A stretch of 64,000 bases of DNA, taken from NCBI GenBank assembly GCA_030562215.1, contig JAUPFL010000001.1, positions 3,274,501 to 3,338,500 on the forward strand. Reading direction: 5' to 3'. A program made the translations under genes and the position numbers. Below, in pieces: positions 1 through 12,083 of the stretch. Every line of letters starts with the position of its first letter. Within the stretch, counting starts at the first letter, position 1. Under the pieces are notes generated by a model. It made no database searches and was not told the origin of the DNA. It was given only the letters and a program-made list of their open reading frames with translations. This DNA comes from Peribacillus frigoritolerans (GTDB lineage Bacteria; Bacillota; Bacilli; Bacillales; DSM-1321).

Positions 1-566
1 TACTGTTGAGCAATTCGGAAAGTTAGATGTTTTCGTTGCGAATGCAGGCGTGTTCGATGGATTTGCAAAATTTGCCGATGTGACTCCCGAGGCGCTTTCC
101 GAAGCGTATGATTTCCTATTCAATATTAACGTAAAAGGCTCTTTTTCGGAGCTAAAGCTGCACTTGAAGAACTGAAAAAACAGATGGAAATATTATTTTT
201 ACCGTGTCCGGTGCAAGTTTTTATCCGGATGGCGGCGGTGTTTGGTACACAGCGAGCAAACACGCCCAAATTGGATTGATGCGACAGCTTGCGTTCGAAC
301 TATCTCCTTCCATCCGGGTAAATGCGGTAGCCCCAGGGGGTACATTGACAGCACTCACGGTGATTCCACCGCTTCGTCCATTTGTGAAAATCGTCGATAA
401 TGATACGAAAGCAAGCAGCATTAAAAAACGGAATATTCTTCAACTTGCCCAGATGCCGGAAGATCACGTTGCGGCGTATGTACTGTTAGCTTCTGACGAA
501 TCACGCGCAATCACCGGTGAAATCATTTCCAGCGACGGGGGATTGTCAGTGCGGGGACTCGGCTAA
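1..566 (+). CDS. SDR-family dehydrogenase, cis-dihydrodiol dehydrogenase-like (5' end cut by window)
   Basis: NAD-dependent short-chain dehydrogenase; the nearest family I recognise is HcaB/BphB, which rearomatises cis-dihydrodiols made by ring-hydroxylating dioxygenases. The glycine-rich NAD motif lies before the window. Visible are the NAG motif at the start, an active-site Ser in VSGAS and the catalytic pair in YTASK. The C-terminal SSDGGLSV is typical. Two one-base losses split it: one T in the run near 142 and one A in the run near 177; restoring both gives an uninterrupted NINVKG...ALEELKK...GNIIFTVSG segment. The next genes (hydrolase, ferredoxin, ferredoxin reductase) fit an aromatic-degradation cluster whose oxygenase would lie upstream. 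The family is sure; the substrate is inferred. Confidence 0.8.
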
Positions 567-785
567 ACTGGCAAGGTTTTTGAATACGGTTAGCTAATTT
601 GTAAAACGGGAACGGAAGGCGATTTTGCTGCTTATCTGAAAGGAAGCACTTTCTTTATAAGAACGAAAGCTTGCTATTTTCCAAGCAAAATATAAAAATA
701 GTAAATCTTCTCTAATTTAAGAAAGATATATCGAGTATGGGTTTTTCAAGAGTTAGAGACTTACCTTAAGAAGGGGACTGATATT
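567..785. other. Intergenic spacer
   Basis: AT-rich spacer with no convincing gene or strong terminator. An AAGGGG ribosome binding site lies at its right end, just before the next start codon. Confidence 0.4.
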
Positions 786-1578
786 ATGCCATACGTAAAA
801 GTAGAAGATTTAAGTATTCATTATGAAATAGAAGGTAGTGGAGAGCCTTTAGTATTATTACATGGTATGAGCAATAATTCACAGTCATGGAAGGAACAAA
901 TCCAGGGATTAAAGGAGCATTATACAGTAATTGCATGGGATGCTCCGGGTTATGGGAAAAGTTCAGATCCAGCCGAAGAATATAGAAATTTTAAAGAGTT
1001 TGCACGTATTCTGAACGGCATGCTAGATCAGCTAAAGTTGGAAAAATCCATCTGCTAGGCCATTCAATGGGAGCGGCAATTGCGATAGAGTACTGTTGCC
1101 TGTACCCTAATAAGATTAATAAACTTATATTAGCAGACTCGACAAGGGGGCTGCTGCTCTAACCCCAGAAGAGAACGAGACGAAATTGAAAAATCGATTA
1201 TTCTCAATCGAAAACCTATCTACTAAGGAGATAGCGGAAAAGAGGATAAAAGCACTGTTATCTCCCCATGCTTCAGAAAATGTCCATATACGGGTCAAAG
1301 AGATTATGACACAGATAAGGCCGGCAGGGTATCGCTCGGTAGCATATTCGCTATATCATCTAAATCAAATGAGTTTGTTATCTCATATAGAGGTTCCTGT
1401 TCTTGTGATTTGTGGTGAGTTGGATATTGTAACTCCTATAAAGGAATCAGAAGCAATTCATGAAAAGTTAATAAACTCCCGGCTAGTGATAATTCCAGAT
1501 GGCGGCCATTTGTGTTACCAGGAAAATCCCAGGAAGTTTAATTCGAGCATTTTGGAATTTTTGAACGGTATCGAGTAA
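786..1578 (+). CDS. Alpha/beta-fold hydrolase
   Basis: A hydrolase of about 264 residues with the family's full set of motifs once the frame is repaired: oxyanion segment LLHGM, nucleophile elbow GHSMG (Ser near residue 96), acid Asp in GELDIVTP and catalytic His in DGGHLCY. Two one-base losses break it, an A in the run near 1048 (which hides GHSMG) and a G in the run near 1150. The ATG at 786 has an AAGGGG site at a normal distance. Related enzymes include meta-cleavage-product hydrolases (MhpC/BphD type), which would suit the neighbouring dihydrodiol dehydrogenase, but the sequence alone does not fix a substrate. Other options are an esterase or haloperoxidase-like hydrolase. Confidence 0.85.
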
Positions 1579-1658
1579 GGAAAAAACGAATTCGATTGCT
1601 TAAGGCTTCTATAAATGCCTTAGTAAAAAAACAGGGCTTAGATTTAAGTGAGGAATGA

Positions 1659-1915
<257 letters not shown>

Positions 1916-2010
1916 TATTTATAGGTATAATCAATGAAGATGTTTGTAAATGATTATAGATTTATGGACTTTAAAACTACGGAAATTGTCGTCACTAGTT
2001 TTTTGAAAAA

Positions 2011-3149
<1,139 letters not shown>

Positions 3150-3345
3150 ACTCTATCAAACAACAATACACTTCTGAAGAAAAGTATTAAAGGTACATAG
3201 GCAGGCCCCTTGAAGTAATAAGTTATGGATAGGAGGCTCGATTGTCCAGGTTAAAATCGAAAAAAGTAAAGCGATATATTTCGAGGCTTTACATGTTATG
3301 TTGCCTAACAAGGGAACAGGCTAATATGATTGTTGAAAATAAAAG

Positions 3346-3378
3346 TCGAATTCCTGCACGATTAGGAATTCGATTTTT
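3346..3378 (+). terminator. Rho-independent terminator
   Basis: A perfect 10-bp stem TCGAATTCCT/AGGAATTCGA with an 8-base loop is followed by TTTTT. It ends the transcript from the reductase gene. Confidence 0.75.
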
Positions 3379-3562
3379 AGATTGTTTTAAGTAACGCCCC
3401 TATAGCGATTCTTCATAATATTTATCATTGTAAAACTTCCGGTAGATACGGATCAAATAAGGATGGTAAAGTTTTAAGATTTCAAGTTTTTATATGTTAT
3501 ATAACGGGGACCGCCCCATCGCCAATAAGAAGCTTAAAAGGTGAGATTATCCAATATTAAAA

Positions 3563-3603
3563 GTCCCATTTCTCAGTGTCATAAAAGAGAAAGGGGTTTT
3601 TTT
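3563..3603. terminator. Probable terminator between convergent units
   Basis: The stem CCC-TTTCTC/GAGAAA-GGG has a one-base bulge and is followed by seven T on the plus strand. It lies between the reductase unit and the convergent LysR gene. Confidence 0.5.
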
Positions 3604-3670
3604 AACACCGATTAATTGACCCTCCCTTTACACTCCAAGTCGTTTCGCAGTATTTTTCCAACCAAGAATC

Positions 3671-4594
3671 TCAAATATCGTTAAAATCATGATCATTCTT
3701 TAACGTTTTCAAAATATGCTTAGTCAGAATTGAGGCATCCGTGTTTTTCCAAACTGCCGATATCGAACTGGATAATTCCGAGTTATCGATGTTCAAGGCT
3801 TTAACTTGGCTTTTTCCCAACAAACTCACCATATCTTCCGGCATGAGGGCTACGCCTAAGTTATTGGATATTAGATTGGCAATCGTAAGTAATTCAGAGC
3901 CTTTACATAATTCTTTAGGTGAAAATCCAGCAGTCAGACAAGCCTTTTCCAAAAGGAATTGAAGGGAGTGCGCTTGAACGGCATCATAATGGATAAAAGG
4001 TTCGTCTTTTGCTTCGTTTAATTGTATAGCCTCTTTTTGGGCTAGTGGATGATCAATGGAGACGACTAATTGTAAAGGGAACCTCATGAATTCAATCATG
4101 CTTAATCCTTCATTCGCGATGATGTCACCGTGAATGGGCGTTCGGATGAAACCGATGTGATAATTTTGTTGGTTTACGAGTTTTACTGCCCTTGAAGATG
4201 TTGTTTCATGCACGTAAAATTCTGTTTCAGGGTATTGCCCCACGATCTTTTTCAATAACTTCGGGATATATATGCTAGCCGCAGAAGGAACGGTAGCAAT
4301 CTTCAATTTAGGTTTTGGGATAGCTTTATTTTCAACTATGTAATTCACTGTTTTCTCGATATCTTCAAAGGAAGGAGCAAGTTTTTTATAGATGTATTCT
4401 CCTTCTTCCGTCAATGTAATTTTTCTTGTCGTTCGATTCAATAGTTTAAAGCCTAATTGTTTTTCAAGGGATGAAATCTGTTGGCTAAGTCCTGGCTGGG
4501 ATATATGCAGGGTTTTGGAAGCCTCACTGAAACTAAGATGGTTAGAAACCTCTATGAAATAGCGGAGGGATAGGTAATTCAAACAATCACCCAC
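3671..4594 (-). CDS. LysR-family transcriptional regulator
   Basis: DNA-binding regulator of 307 residues, a standard LysR length. The N-terminal winged helix-turn-helix covers about residues 8-66 (FIEVSNHLSFSEASKTLHIS then QPGLSQQISSLEKQLG). The rest is a periplasmic-binding-protein-like effector domain. The annotated start is GTG 4594; an in-frame TTG four codons on, preceded by GGGTGAT, is a real alternative. It is divergent from the TAXI-TRAP genes, the usual arrangement for a LysR protein and its target, so it probably controls that transporter and perhaps the ggt gene beyond. The effector is unknown. Confidence 0.88.
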   Translation of the reverse strand: MGDCLNYLSLRYFIEVSNHLSFSEASKTLHISQPGLSQQISSLEKQLGFKLLNRTTRKITLTEEGEYIYKKLAPSFEDIEKTVNYIVENKAIPKPKLKIATVPSAASIYIPKLLKKIVGQYPETEFYVHETTSSRAVKLVNQQNYHIGFIRTPIHGDIIANEGLSMIEFMRFPLQLVVSIDHPLAQKEAIQLNEAKDEPFIHYDAVQAHSLQFLLEKACLTAGFSPKELCKGSELLTIANLISNNLGVALMPEDMVSLLGKSQVKALNIDNSELSSSISAVWKNTDASILTKHILKTLKNDHDFNDI

Positions 4595-5014
4595 TTCAGT
4601 CGGATTTGAAAATATAAGGCTAAGAAAGGGCTGACTTTTAATTCCCTCTCAAACTAAGCTGGAAATAACGATTTAAGGTTAGCGGTACTAGGATGTTCAT
4701 TTTATAACATCGACTTATAAGTTTATAACAATAATATATTTCTAAAATGGAAGAGTCAATATTATCCTTAAAGAAAGGAAAAATAGGTAATAAACGGTAG
4801 AATATTACTATTGGATAACGGATTTCCCTTGTTTTTAATAGGTGTTTGTACACATTTAAGCTTGGTGATTTAATTTCTATAAAACTTATTAATGTATTAC
4901 TAGTGCTTATGGACGGTGTGTCTAATTTTGTAAAAAAAGGGAAAGTGAGGCGGTCGGTAGAATAATAACATTATCATCTTTTGCGGATGATGAATACACA
5001 TGAGGGGGAGTTTT
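4595..5014. other. Divergent promoter region
   Basis: This AT-rich region separates the LysR gene from the TAXI-TRAP operon. It has clustered TTATAA elements near 4698-4722 and a small hairpin ATCATC/GATGAT near 4974-4991, just before the binding-protein RBS. No convincing coding sequence is present; promoters and LysR boxes are expected but I cannot place them firmly. Confidence 0.4.
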
Positions 5015-5988
5015 ATGAAAAAATTTCATAAGTACTTTTTATTGGTCATGATTTTGACGGTCACCGGTATTATCACGGCTTGTAAAGACAGTAATGAAGG
5101 TGTCTCAGGCAGCGGTAACCAAAACTTGAGTCTGTTGACTGGTGGAACCGGAGGTACATACTATCCGCTTGGGGACAAATCGGAAAAATCATTTCCGATA
5201 AAACAAAAGCGAACATAACACCTCAGACATCTGGCGCCTCCGCCGAAAATATGGAAACTTTAAGGGCTGGAGAAGCTGAAATCGCTTTTTCGCAAACGGA
5301 TATCGCCGCGTATGCACTTAAAGGAACAGAAATGTTCGACGGGAAACCCATTGACAATATAATGGCGATCAGCTCTTTATATCCTGAAACTGTTCAAATT
5401 GTAACGACTGCAAAAAGCGGAATTAAATCAATCGAGGATTTAAAGGGTAAAAAGGTATCAGTAGGCGCACCGGGTTCTGGTGCTTACATCAATGCCATGC
5501 AAATCCTGGAGATTCATGGTTTGTCTGAAAAAGATATTAAAGGACAAAATTTGTCTTTCGATGAGTCGGCCGAAGGAATTCAAGCAGGAAATATTGACGC
5601 AGCTTTCATTACTGCCGGAACGCCAACTGGTGCAGTCGAGGCGCTGTCCGTCCAAAATGATATCATGGTCCTGCCTATTGCAGAGGACAAAATCCAAGCA
5701 TTGGTTAAAAAGTATCCATACTATGCTGAAGATACAATTCCAAGTGGTACGTACAAAATCAAATCCGAGGTGAAAACAGTTGCCGTTAAAGCGATGTTAG
5801 TGGTTACCAAGGATCTTGATGAAGATTTAGTTTATGAAATGACTAAAGCTGTTTATGACAACACAGATCAAATCACACATGCAAAAGGCAAGTTCCTTAC
5901 AGCAGAAACTGCACTTGAAGGATTGGGGGATATGGAAGTTCATCCTGGAGCAGCAAAATACTTTAAAGAAAAAGGTGTTTCCAAGTAA
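5015..5988 (+). CDS. TAXI-family TRAP transporter solute-binding lipoprotein
   Basis: Extracytoplasmic receptor of a tripartite (TRAP) transporter of the TAXI subfamily, 324 residues after repair. The N-terminus is a lipoprotein signal: a Lys-rich start, a hydrophobic core and a lipobox ending ITAC. The mature part has the family motif TGGTGGTYYPLG and then ASAENMETLRAGEAEIAFSQ and VGAPGSGAYINA. ATG 5015 is chosen because GAGGGGGAG precedes it; the in-frame ATG 5000 lies inside that site. One G is missing near 5172 (should encode LGGQIGKIIS). TAXI proteins whose ligands are known include glutamate/glutamine binders, so glutamate is a reasonable but unproven ligand. The DUF1850 gene and fused permease follow. 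Confidence 0.9.
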
Positions 5989-6075
5989 TGCAATTGGGTC
6001 GGTAGCTCGCTTTATGTGGCCTATCGGCTTCGTTTTTTTCTGAATGGGATACTGGTTTTGAAAGAAGGGGTACCT

Positions 6076-6581
6076 ATGAAATTCAAGAGATTCATGGCTT
6101 TTGGTATACCTTTGCTCATCGCTTTTTTATTCTTTTTCCTTATAAGCATGTAATAGCCTTTTCCTTCGAGGACCAAGGGGAATTAGTCGCATACTTTCCT
6201 TTGAAAAAGAAAAAGAATTCAAGATTAAGTATACACACTCCATCCACCTCACAGATGTTTTGGAATCCTATCGGTTATCGGATAAGCAAATCGAACAAAC
6301 CGAACTTGCCTATGATGATTTTGCAGTCGGTATGCCTTCCAATGCAGAGGGTGAGGAAGTATTTGAAGAAAAAGACGGTACCTACTTCATAAAAAAATAT
6401 GCAGCGCAATTTCACCTATATAGATTTACGGGTAGGACAAGTTAAAGCTAACCATCGTTTAATATATGATGAAAAAACATACACATTGGCAGACTTTATT
6501 AAACCTGGGACATGGGTCAGGATTTCATCGGAAAGAATTTCATTATGGGAACAGTTGAAGGGAGTGAAGATTAGTGGCTGA
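6076..6581 (+). CDS. DUF1850 protein of TAXI-TRAP operon
   Basis: Small protein of about 168 residues after repair. One N-terminal hydrophobic segment (residues 8-28, rich in Leu/Ile/Phe) is followed by a domain with FKIKYTHSIHLTDVLESYRL, the characteristic DUF1850 YTHS segment. DUF1850 genes commonly lie between TAXI binding-protein and permease genes, as here; their role is not known. The frame is broken three times: an A lost near 6146, an A lost in the run near 6205 and an A gained in the run near 6392. The stop overlaps the permease start by 8 bases, so translation is probably coupled. Confidence 0.75.
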
Positions 6582-8567
6582 TAATGAAAAAGTGAAATAT
6601 TTAACCGAAGCAGAACAACAGGAGTTATTGGAAAAATATGATCCAGAAGCCGGAACTAGAAAATTAACTGGTGTCTTGGGCCACATTGCATTTTTTGGAC
6701 TTTTAGCTTTTTCGTTATTCCAATTATATACAGCCATTTTTGGCGTTTTTACAGCACAAATCCAACGGACGATACATTTAGGGTTTGCACTCTCCTTGGT
6801 CTTTTTACTATTTCCTGCAAACCGAAAGAAGCGTCAAAAAGGAAAATTTCAAATTGCCTGGTACGATATCATATTAGCGATCCTTAGTATCGGGGTAGGT
6901 GCATATTGGCCCTTATTTTTCGAAGATATCGTCATGAATGTAGGACGTTTGGGCGTATTGGATTTTGCAGTCGGTTTAATGGCCATTCTGCTGGTTTTGG
7001 AAGCAACCAGGCGTGCAGTTGGTCTCCCTATCATGGTCATTGCTTTATTATTCATTTTCTATGGGATTTTTGGACAGTATATGCCAGGATTCCTTGCTCA
7101 TCGAGGTTTGACTCTGGAGCGTCTGGTGCAAACAATGTTCTTCTCGACAGAGGAATTTTAGGCACTCCGTTAGCGGTGTCATCGACATTCATCTTCCTAT
7201 TTTTACTGTTTGGATCTTTTCTAGTCCGAACCGGCGTCGGTCAATACTTTAATGATCTCTCTACCGCCATTGCCGGCAGAAGGATAGGGGGACCTGCAAA
7301 GGTTGCGATTTTTTCAAGTGCTCTTCAAGGAACGATTAGCGGGAGCTCTGTGGCTAATGTTGTCACATCAGGAGCATTTACGATACCGATGATGAAAAAT
7401 CTTGGTTATAAGAAGGAATTTGCGGGGGCAGTGGAGGCGGCTGCTTCTACAGGCGGTCAATTGATGCCTCCGGTAATGGGGGCAGCGGCATTCTTAATGG
7501 TTGAGTTCATTGGGAATGGAATAACGTATTGGGATATAGCAAAGGCGGCTGCGATTCCAGCTATCCTTTATTTTTCAGGAATTTGGATCATGACCCATTT
7601 TGAAGCGAAACGACTTGGGCTGCGTGGGTTAACGCAAGAAGAGATGCCAAGTAAAAAGGAAGTGTTCGGCAAGTTTTATTTACTAATACCGATCCTTGCC
7701 ATTATTTTATTGCTCATGGCGAATATCACGGTAACACATGCAGCACTGTATTCCATCGCCATCTCGGTTCTTGTAGGTTTCATAAACAAGGATGTCCGTA
7801 TGAAATTCATCGATATCATTTATGCATTGGTGGATGGAGCCCGAACAGCTCTTGCAGTTGCCGCTGCAACCGCAGCAGCAGGCATTATTGTCGGTATCGT
7901 CACGAAAACTGGGCTAGGACTTAAGCTGGCTAATGGTTTGATCGATTTATCTGGTGGATATTTGATTCCAACGCTGATGCTAACTATGGTAGCGGCACTT
8001 ATATTAGGAATGGGTTCACCTACGACCGCCAATTATGTAATCACATCGACGATTGCAGCGCCTGCGATAATTTTGCTAGGTGTTCCTGATTTATCTGCAC
8101 ATTTATTCGTTTTCTATTTTGGCATTATAGCAGATATAACTCCTCCAGTTGCATTAGCGGCATTTGCTGCGGCAGGGGTAGCGGGAGGCGAGCCGATAAA
8201 AACGGGGATTGAGTCATCGAAACTTGCCATCGCAGCATTCATCATTCCATATATTTTTGTTCTCTCCCCGCAAATGCTAATGATCGATACGACTTGGATG
8301 GAGGTTGCATGGGTTGTTCTTACGGCAATGTCCGGCATGATTGCAATTGGTGCGGGTGTCATAGGTTACTGGATGAGGGGGATGCACTGGTTAGAAAGAG
8401 TCCTCGCCATAATCGTAGGTTTACTATTAATCTATCCTGAAACGGTATCGGACATCATTGGGATATCCGCTTTTATCGTGTTACTGGCTTTACAATATCT
8501 TTGGAAGAGTGACAATCACGGCAGCTCCAAAATCTTGGAAAATGGCCAAAGCATTGAGAAAAATTGA
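6574..8567 (+). CDS. TRAP transporter fused permease (4TM/12TM)
   Basis: Membrane permease of the TAXI-TRAP system, 664 residues after repair, the size of DctQ-DctM fusions. The first 200 residues hold about four hydrophobic segments and the rest a DctM-type ion-coupled core, with motifs such as GTISGSSVANVVTSGAFTIP, AAASTGGQLMPPVMGAAAF and MGSPTTANYVITSTIAAPA. The start is GTG 6574 with GGAGTGAAG just upstream. One G is lost near 7153, where EG-ILGTPLAVSS becomes EEF-stop. It uses a cation gradient to import the solute delivered by the upstream lipoprotein. Confidence 0.92.
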
Positions 8568-8784
8568 CCTGCGAATATCGATCCGGAAGTAAAGGGTAGA
8601 GCTGAACCATTCGGGGGGTGATTTTTGAAGTGAAACATCATTGAGAACGCAACGCCCAAAGGGAATGTGCAGTTGCTGTTTTATAAAGACAACCAGCATA
8701 ATCCTACTAGAGACACCTGCTCGTATATCCACTTGCCTTATGATAAAACCCTAATTTGTTTTATATTTGAAAGGAGACTAATTC

Positions 8785-10857
8785 ATGAAATTTTTAAAAA
8801 GTTTTATTTTAGTTACTTTCAGTTTCTTTTGTATGATCACACCAGCTTTTGCAAGTGTCCCTGGCGTGGATGGGTCAATGGGAAAGGGTTTTACAAATGG
8901 AATCGTATCAGTTTCTCATCCGTTAGCAGCTGAAGCGGGTATAGAGATACTAAAACAAGGTGGAAATGCAGTCGATGCAGCAGCTGCCATTCAATTATCG
9001 TTAAATGTAGTTGAACCAATGATGTCTGGAATCGGCGGCGGTGGTTTTATCATGATTTATAATAAAAAGGAAAATAAAATAACGATGATCGAAAATCGCG
9101 AAATGGCACCGCAAAATGTTACGCCTGAACTTTTTTAGATGGAAAGGGAAAACCCATACCTTTTAGTAAGCGGCACACATCCGGGAAAGCGGTGGCAGTT
9201 CCTGGGACTCTGATGGGGGTGGAGACTTCTCTTGAGAAATATGGAACATTGAAATTATCACAAGTCATAGGCCCGGCCATTAAACAAGCTGAAGAAGGGG
9301 TAAAAGTCAATTGGGCAACAGCACAATATATCGATGAAAATGTAACAAAGCTTAAAAATAACCAAGCGGCTGCAAAAGTTTTTGTACCAGACGGAAAGCC
9401 TTTGGAAGAGGGAGACACCCTCGTTCAGCCAGATCTGGCAAAGACTCTTAAGTTAATAAAAAATCAAGGTTCTAACGTTTTTTATAAAGGTGAAATCGGG
9501 GAAGCACTTACCAAAGAAGTTCAAAAACGTGAAGGAACGATGACAACTGAGGATTTGGAAAACTATGAAGTGAAAGAAAGAGCCAATTAAATCGGAATAT
9601 AGGGGATTTGAAGTGGTAGGGGCAGCTTCACCAAGCTCAGGCAGTTTGACTGTTCTACAAATCCTGGAGCTTATGGAAGGATACGATGTGCAAAAGATGG
9701 GGGCCAACTCGCCTGAGTATCTTCATCATCTAACCGAAGCCATGCATCTTGCTTTTGCCGATCGTGCTGCCTATATGGCGGATGAAGATTTTTATGATGT
9801 ACCAACAGAAGGACTATTAGATGAAGATTATATAAAAGAAAGAAGAAAACTCATTAATCCAAATAGATCAACAGCTGATGTAAAAGCAGGCGATCCATGG
9901 AAGTATGAGGGCAAAGAACCCACTGCAATGAAGAAAGTAAAAGAAGAGAAAACCCCAATTGGACAGACGACGCACTTTTCTGTAATGGATAAGTGGGGAA
10001 ATATGGTTGCTTATACGACTACAATCGAGCAAGTATTCGGATCAGGTATCATGGTACCAGATTATGGATTCATGCTAAATAATGAAATGACGGATTTTGA
10101 TGCCACACCGGGTGGAGTTAACCAGGTGGAACCAGGAAAAAGACCAAGAAGCAGTATGTCCCCGACCTTCGTATTAAAAGATGGAAACCCCTTCATGGCC
10201 ATTGGTTCACCAGGTGGAGCGACAATAATTGCATCGGTATCTGAAACGATAATGAATGTTCTTGATCATAAAATGCTAATTCAAGATGCCATATATGCGC
10301 CACGTATTTATTCTGCTGGATATCCGACAGTTAGATGGGAACCGGGAATTGAACAAAATACAAGGCTGGAGTTAATGGCTAAAGGCCATGTTTATGAAGA
10401 AAAACCGCAACATATCGGAAATGTGCAAGCTGTTATTTATGATTATGAAAAGGGAAAAATGTATGGAGGAGCCGATAATACGAGAGAAGGAACTGTTCAA
10501 GGTGTGTATGATGTTTCCCATAAATCGAAAAAGCCAAAAGAAATAAAAGAAGAAAAAAAGGGACCGTTTACCTTAAAAGTGAATGGAGCCGTTTATCCTT
10601 ATACAGCTGATCAAATGAAACTGATCGATGAAAAACCCTATATCCAATCAGATAAATTGCTACTAGGTTTGGGTGTAATCCAAACAGGGGATTTAGAAAC
10701 ATTTAAACCAGATAAAAAATCGTATCTACCTGTGTTAGGAGTAGCGAAATCATTAGGGTATAAAACAAAATGGAACGAAAAAGACAAAGAGGCACTATTG
10801 GAAAAAGATCCGGCGGATATTGAAGATCCGGACGAAGATGGCAGTGTCACGAATTGA
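8785..10857 (+). CDS. ggt: Gamma-glutamyltransferase, secreted
   Basis: Secreted N-terminal-nucleophile hydrolase that cleaves gamma-glutamyl bonds (glutathione, gamma-glutamyl amino acids, poly-gamma-glutamate). The repaired protein has 690 residues. A Sec signal peptide ends near residue 24 (TPAFA-SV). The autoprocessing and catalytic Thr is in GQTTHFSV, about 390 residues in; GSPGGATI and SSMSPTFVL are further family motifs. The C-terminus extends about 120 residues beyond a typical Ggt (SKKPKEIKEEKK followed by a copper-amine-oxidase-like segment), resembling the extended Ggt forms in some Bacillus. Two breaks: a T lost near 9134 and an A gained near 9575. The upstream TAXI-TRAP system could import the released glutamate. 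Confidence 0.92.
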
Positions 10858-10910
10858 TTGCTTTTCTAAGTCTGCTCGGGAAATTGAATACTAAATGAAC
10901 CTAAACTTGA

Positions 10911-10956
10911 AGACCCCAGAATTCTCTATGTAAAGAGAGGTCTGGGGTTGTTTTTT
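10911..10956 (+). terminator. Terminator of ggt
   Basis: The 8-bp stem ACCCCAGA/TCTGGGGT has a 20-base loop and is followed by TTG and six T. It overlaps the end of the convergent SRPBCC gene. Confidence 0.75.
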
Positions 10957-11452
10957 AGTTATATGAAATATTAGATAGGTAGTCAGCCAGTTGAACGAAG
11001 GTTCCTGAAAAGCCCTCCTGAACCATTTCTTGCGACTCCTCGTAAGTTTTCATTTCCTCCTCAGTTGGGGATACAGGTGTCCCGATCATCGAAAGTAATG
11101 TTTTACCTTCATGCTCGGTGAATGTAAAAGTATTGAGAGTTTCCAATGGCCAGTTGTCATTAAAAGGAGCACGTACGATGTTACCCTTTTCATCAGAAAA
11201 GAAAGAGGTGTAAACGAGTTTCTCCGGAGCATTTACTTCATGATAAACAAATTTGACCCACATTACATTTCCGTCAGGAGATGTCTGGCTGTAATGGAAG
11301 ACACCATCATGGCGAGGCTCAAACTTAGAAATATCAAAAGTCCACCCTTTAGGTCCCCACCAGTTCTGCAAGTGTTCTGATTCGGTAAATGCCTTAAATA
11401 AAAGCTCGCGAGGAGTATTGAAACTACGGGTAATTTCGGTTTTTGGAAACAT
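10955..11452 (-). CDS. SRPBCC-domain protein (AHSA1-like)
   Basis: Cytosolic START/AHSA1-fold protein of 165 residues, a ligand-pocket family without one set function. It shows the family pattern ITRSFNTPRELLFKAFTESEHLQNWWGP, then GGVFHY-type and WPLETLNTFTFTEHEGKT strands and a C-terminal helix EMVQEGFSGTFVQLADYL. ATG 11452 is chosen because GGGAGGAGG precedes it; the longer frame to 11533 runs back into the ArsR remnant. In Bacillaceae these proteins are often co-transcribed behind a small ArsR repressor, and that is the arrangement left here, with the regulator broken. Confidence 0.85.
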   Translation of the reverse strand: MFPKTEITRSFNTPRELLFKAFTESEHLQNWWGPKGWTFDISKFEPRHDGVFHYSQTSPDGNVMWVKFVYHEVNAPEKLVYTSFFSDEKGNIVRAPFNDNWPLETLNTFTFTEHEGKTLLSMIGTPVSPTEEEMKTYEESQEMVQEGFSGTFVQLADYLSNISYN

Positions 11453-11475
11453 TTTGTTCCTCCTCCCATTGTTTT

Positions 11476-11618
11476 TTATTCTGTTTGTAGCTCCTTCAGA
11501 TAAAGTTCCAAGCTGTCGAGTTTTTCTTACCATTCACGGCGAGAGGTCCGTCTCTTAGGAGTTCAACAATCCTTAATCGATTTGGCTCTGCAAGAGCACT
11601 TAATAATGTAGTATTCAT
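11476..11618 (-). pseudogene. ArsR-family regulator remnant with internal deletion
   Basis: The minus strand begins MNTTLLSALAEPNRLRIVEL and runs to LAVN, the first 29 or so residues of a small ArsR/SmtB winged-helix repressor. The text then jumps to the protein's C-terminal end (EKLDSLELYLKELQTE, stop) after an EW-stop. The central recognition helix and dimer region, about 50 residues, are missing. This is not a homopolymer slip, since over 100 bases are gone. The SRPBCC gene follows 24 bases later and would have been its operon partner. Confidence 0.65.
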
Positions 11619-12083
11619 CTTTACACCACGATTTATTAGAATTATATTCCTTTGGGAGAAATATAAACAAACAGGAATATTCCAGTCAAGTAATATTGGA
11701 TAAAATATTTATCCCGAATTAACTTCATATAGCAAGGGGAGAGTTTTTGTTGTACTACACGAGGAGGTACCAATAATATACTTCCCCTTAAATGTAAATG
11801 AGCGCTAACCCTTGTTCCAGGATAGCGCCCGATTGTGGAAGAATAGTATAAGTTTTGTAGATAACATCATTTTCAAATTAGGAAACCATTTTACCAAGCT
11901 GTACGTTGAGAATAAAACAATGATATTTTTGTACATAATGATACAGTTTTAAGTTTTTTATAAAAAAGAATGATTCAGCAGTTTTTATTCGAAAAAAGAA
12001 CTAATGTTCGAGTATACTTGTAACGAAGACAATCTCGGTAGCGGTTATTAAGGAATCCAATCTTGATTCAAAGGAGAATGAAA
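11619..12083. other. Intergenic region
   Basis: AT-rich and without a convincing gene. It holds an inverted repeat of GCGCTA/TAGCGC (about 11800-11830) without a T run. AAGGAGA just before 12084 is the RBS of the next gene. Confidence 0.4.

Noticed and set aside
3238..3394. TTG-started frame of about 49 codons behind TAGGAGG
   Set aside because: It runs through the terminator at 3346-3378, has no recognisable sequence and is rich in basic residues typical of random AT-rich frames.
4638..4853. 71-codon minus-strand frame in the LysR/TAXI intergenic region
   Set aside because: No RBS, no family resemblance, and the region is a divergent promoter zone.
11800..11830. Inverted repeat GCGCTA/TAGCGC between the ArsR remnant and the VOC gene
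   Set aside because: Short arms with mismatches, no T run and no gene to regulate nearby; not enough for a terminator or operator call.
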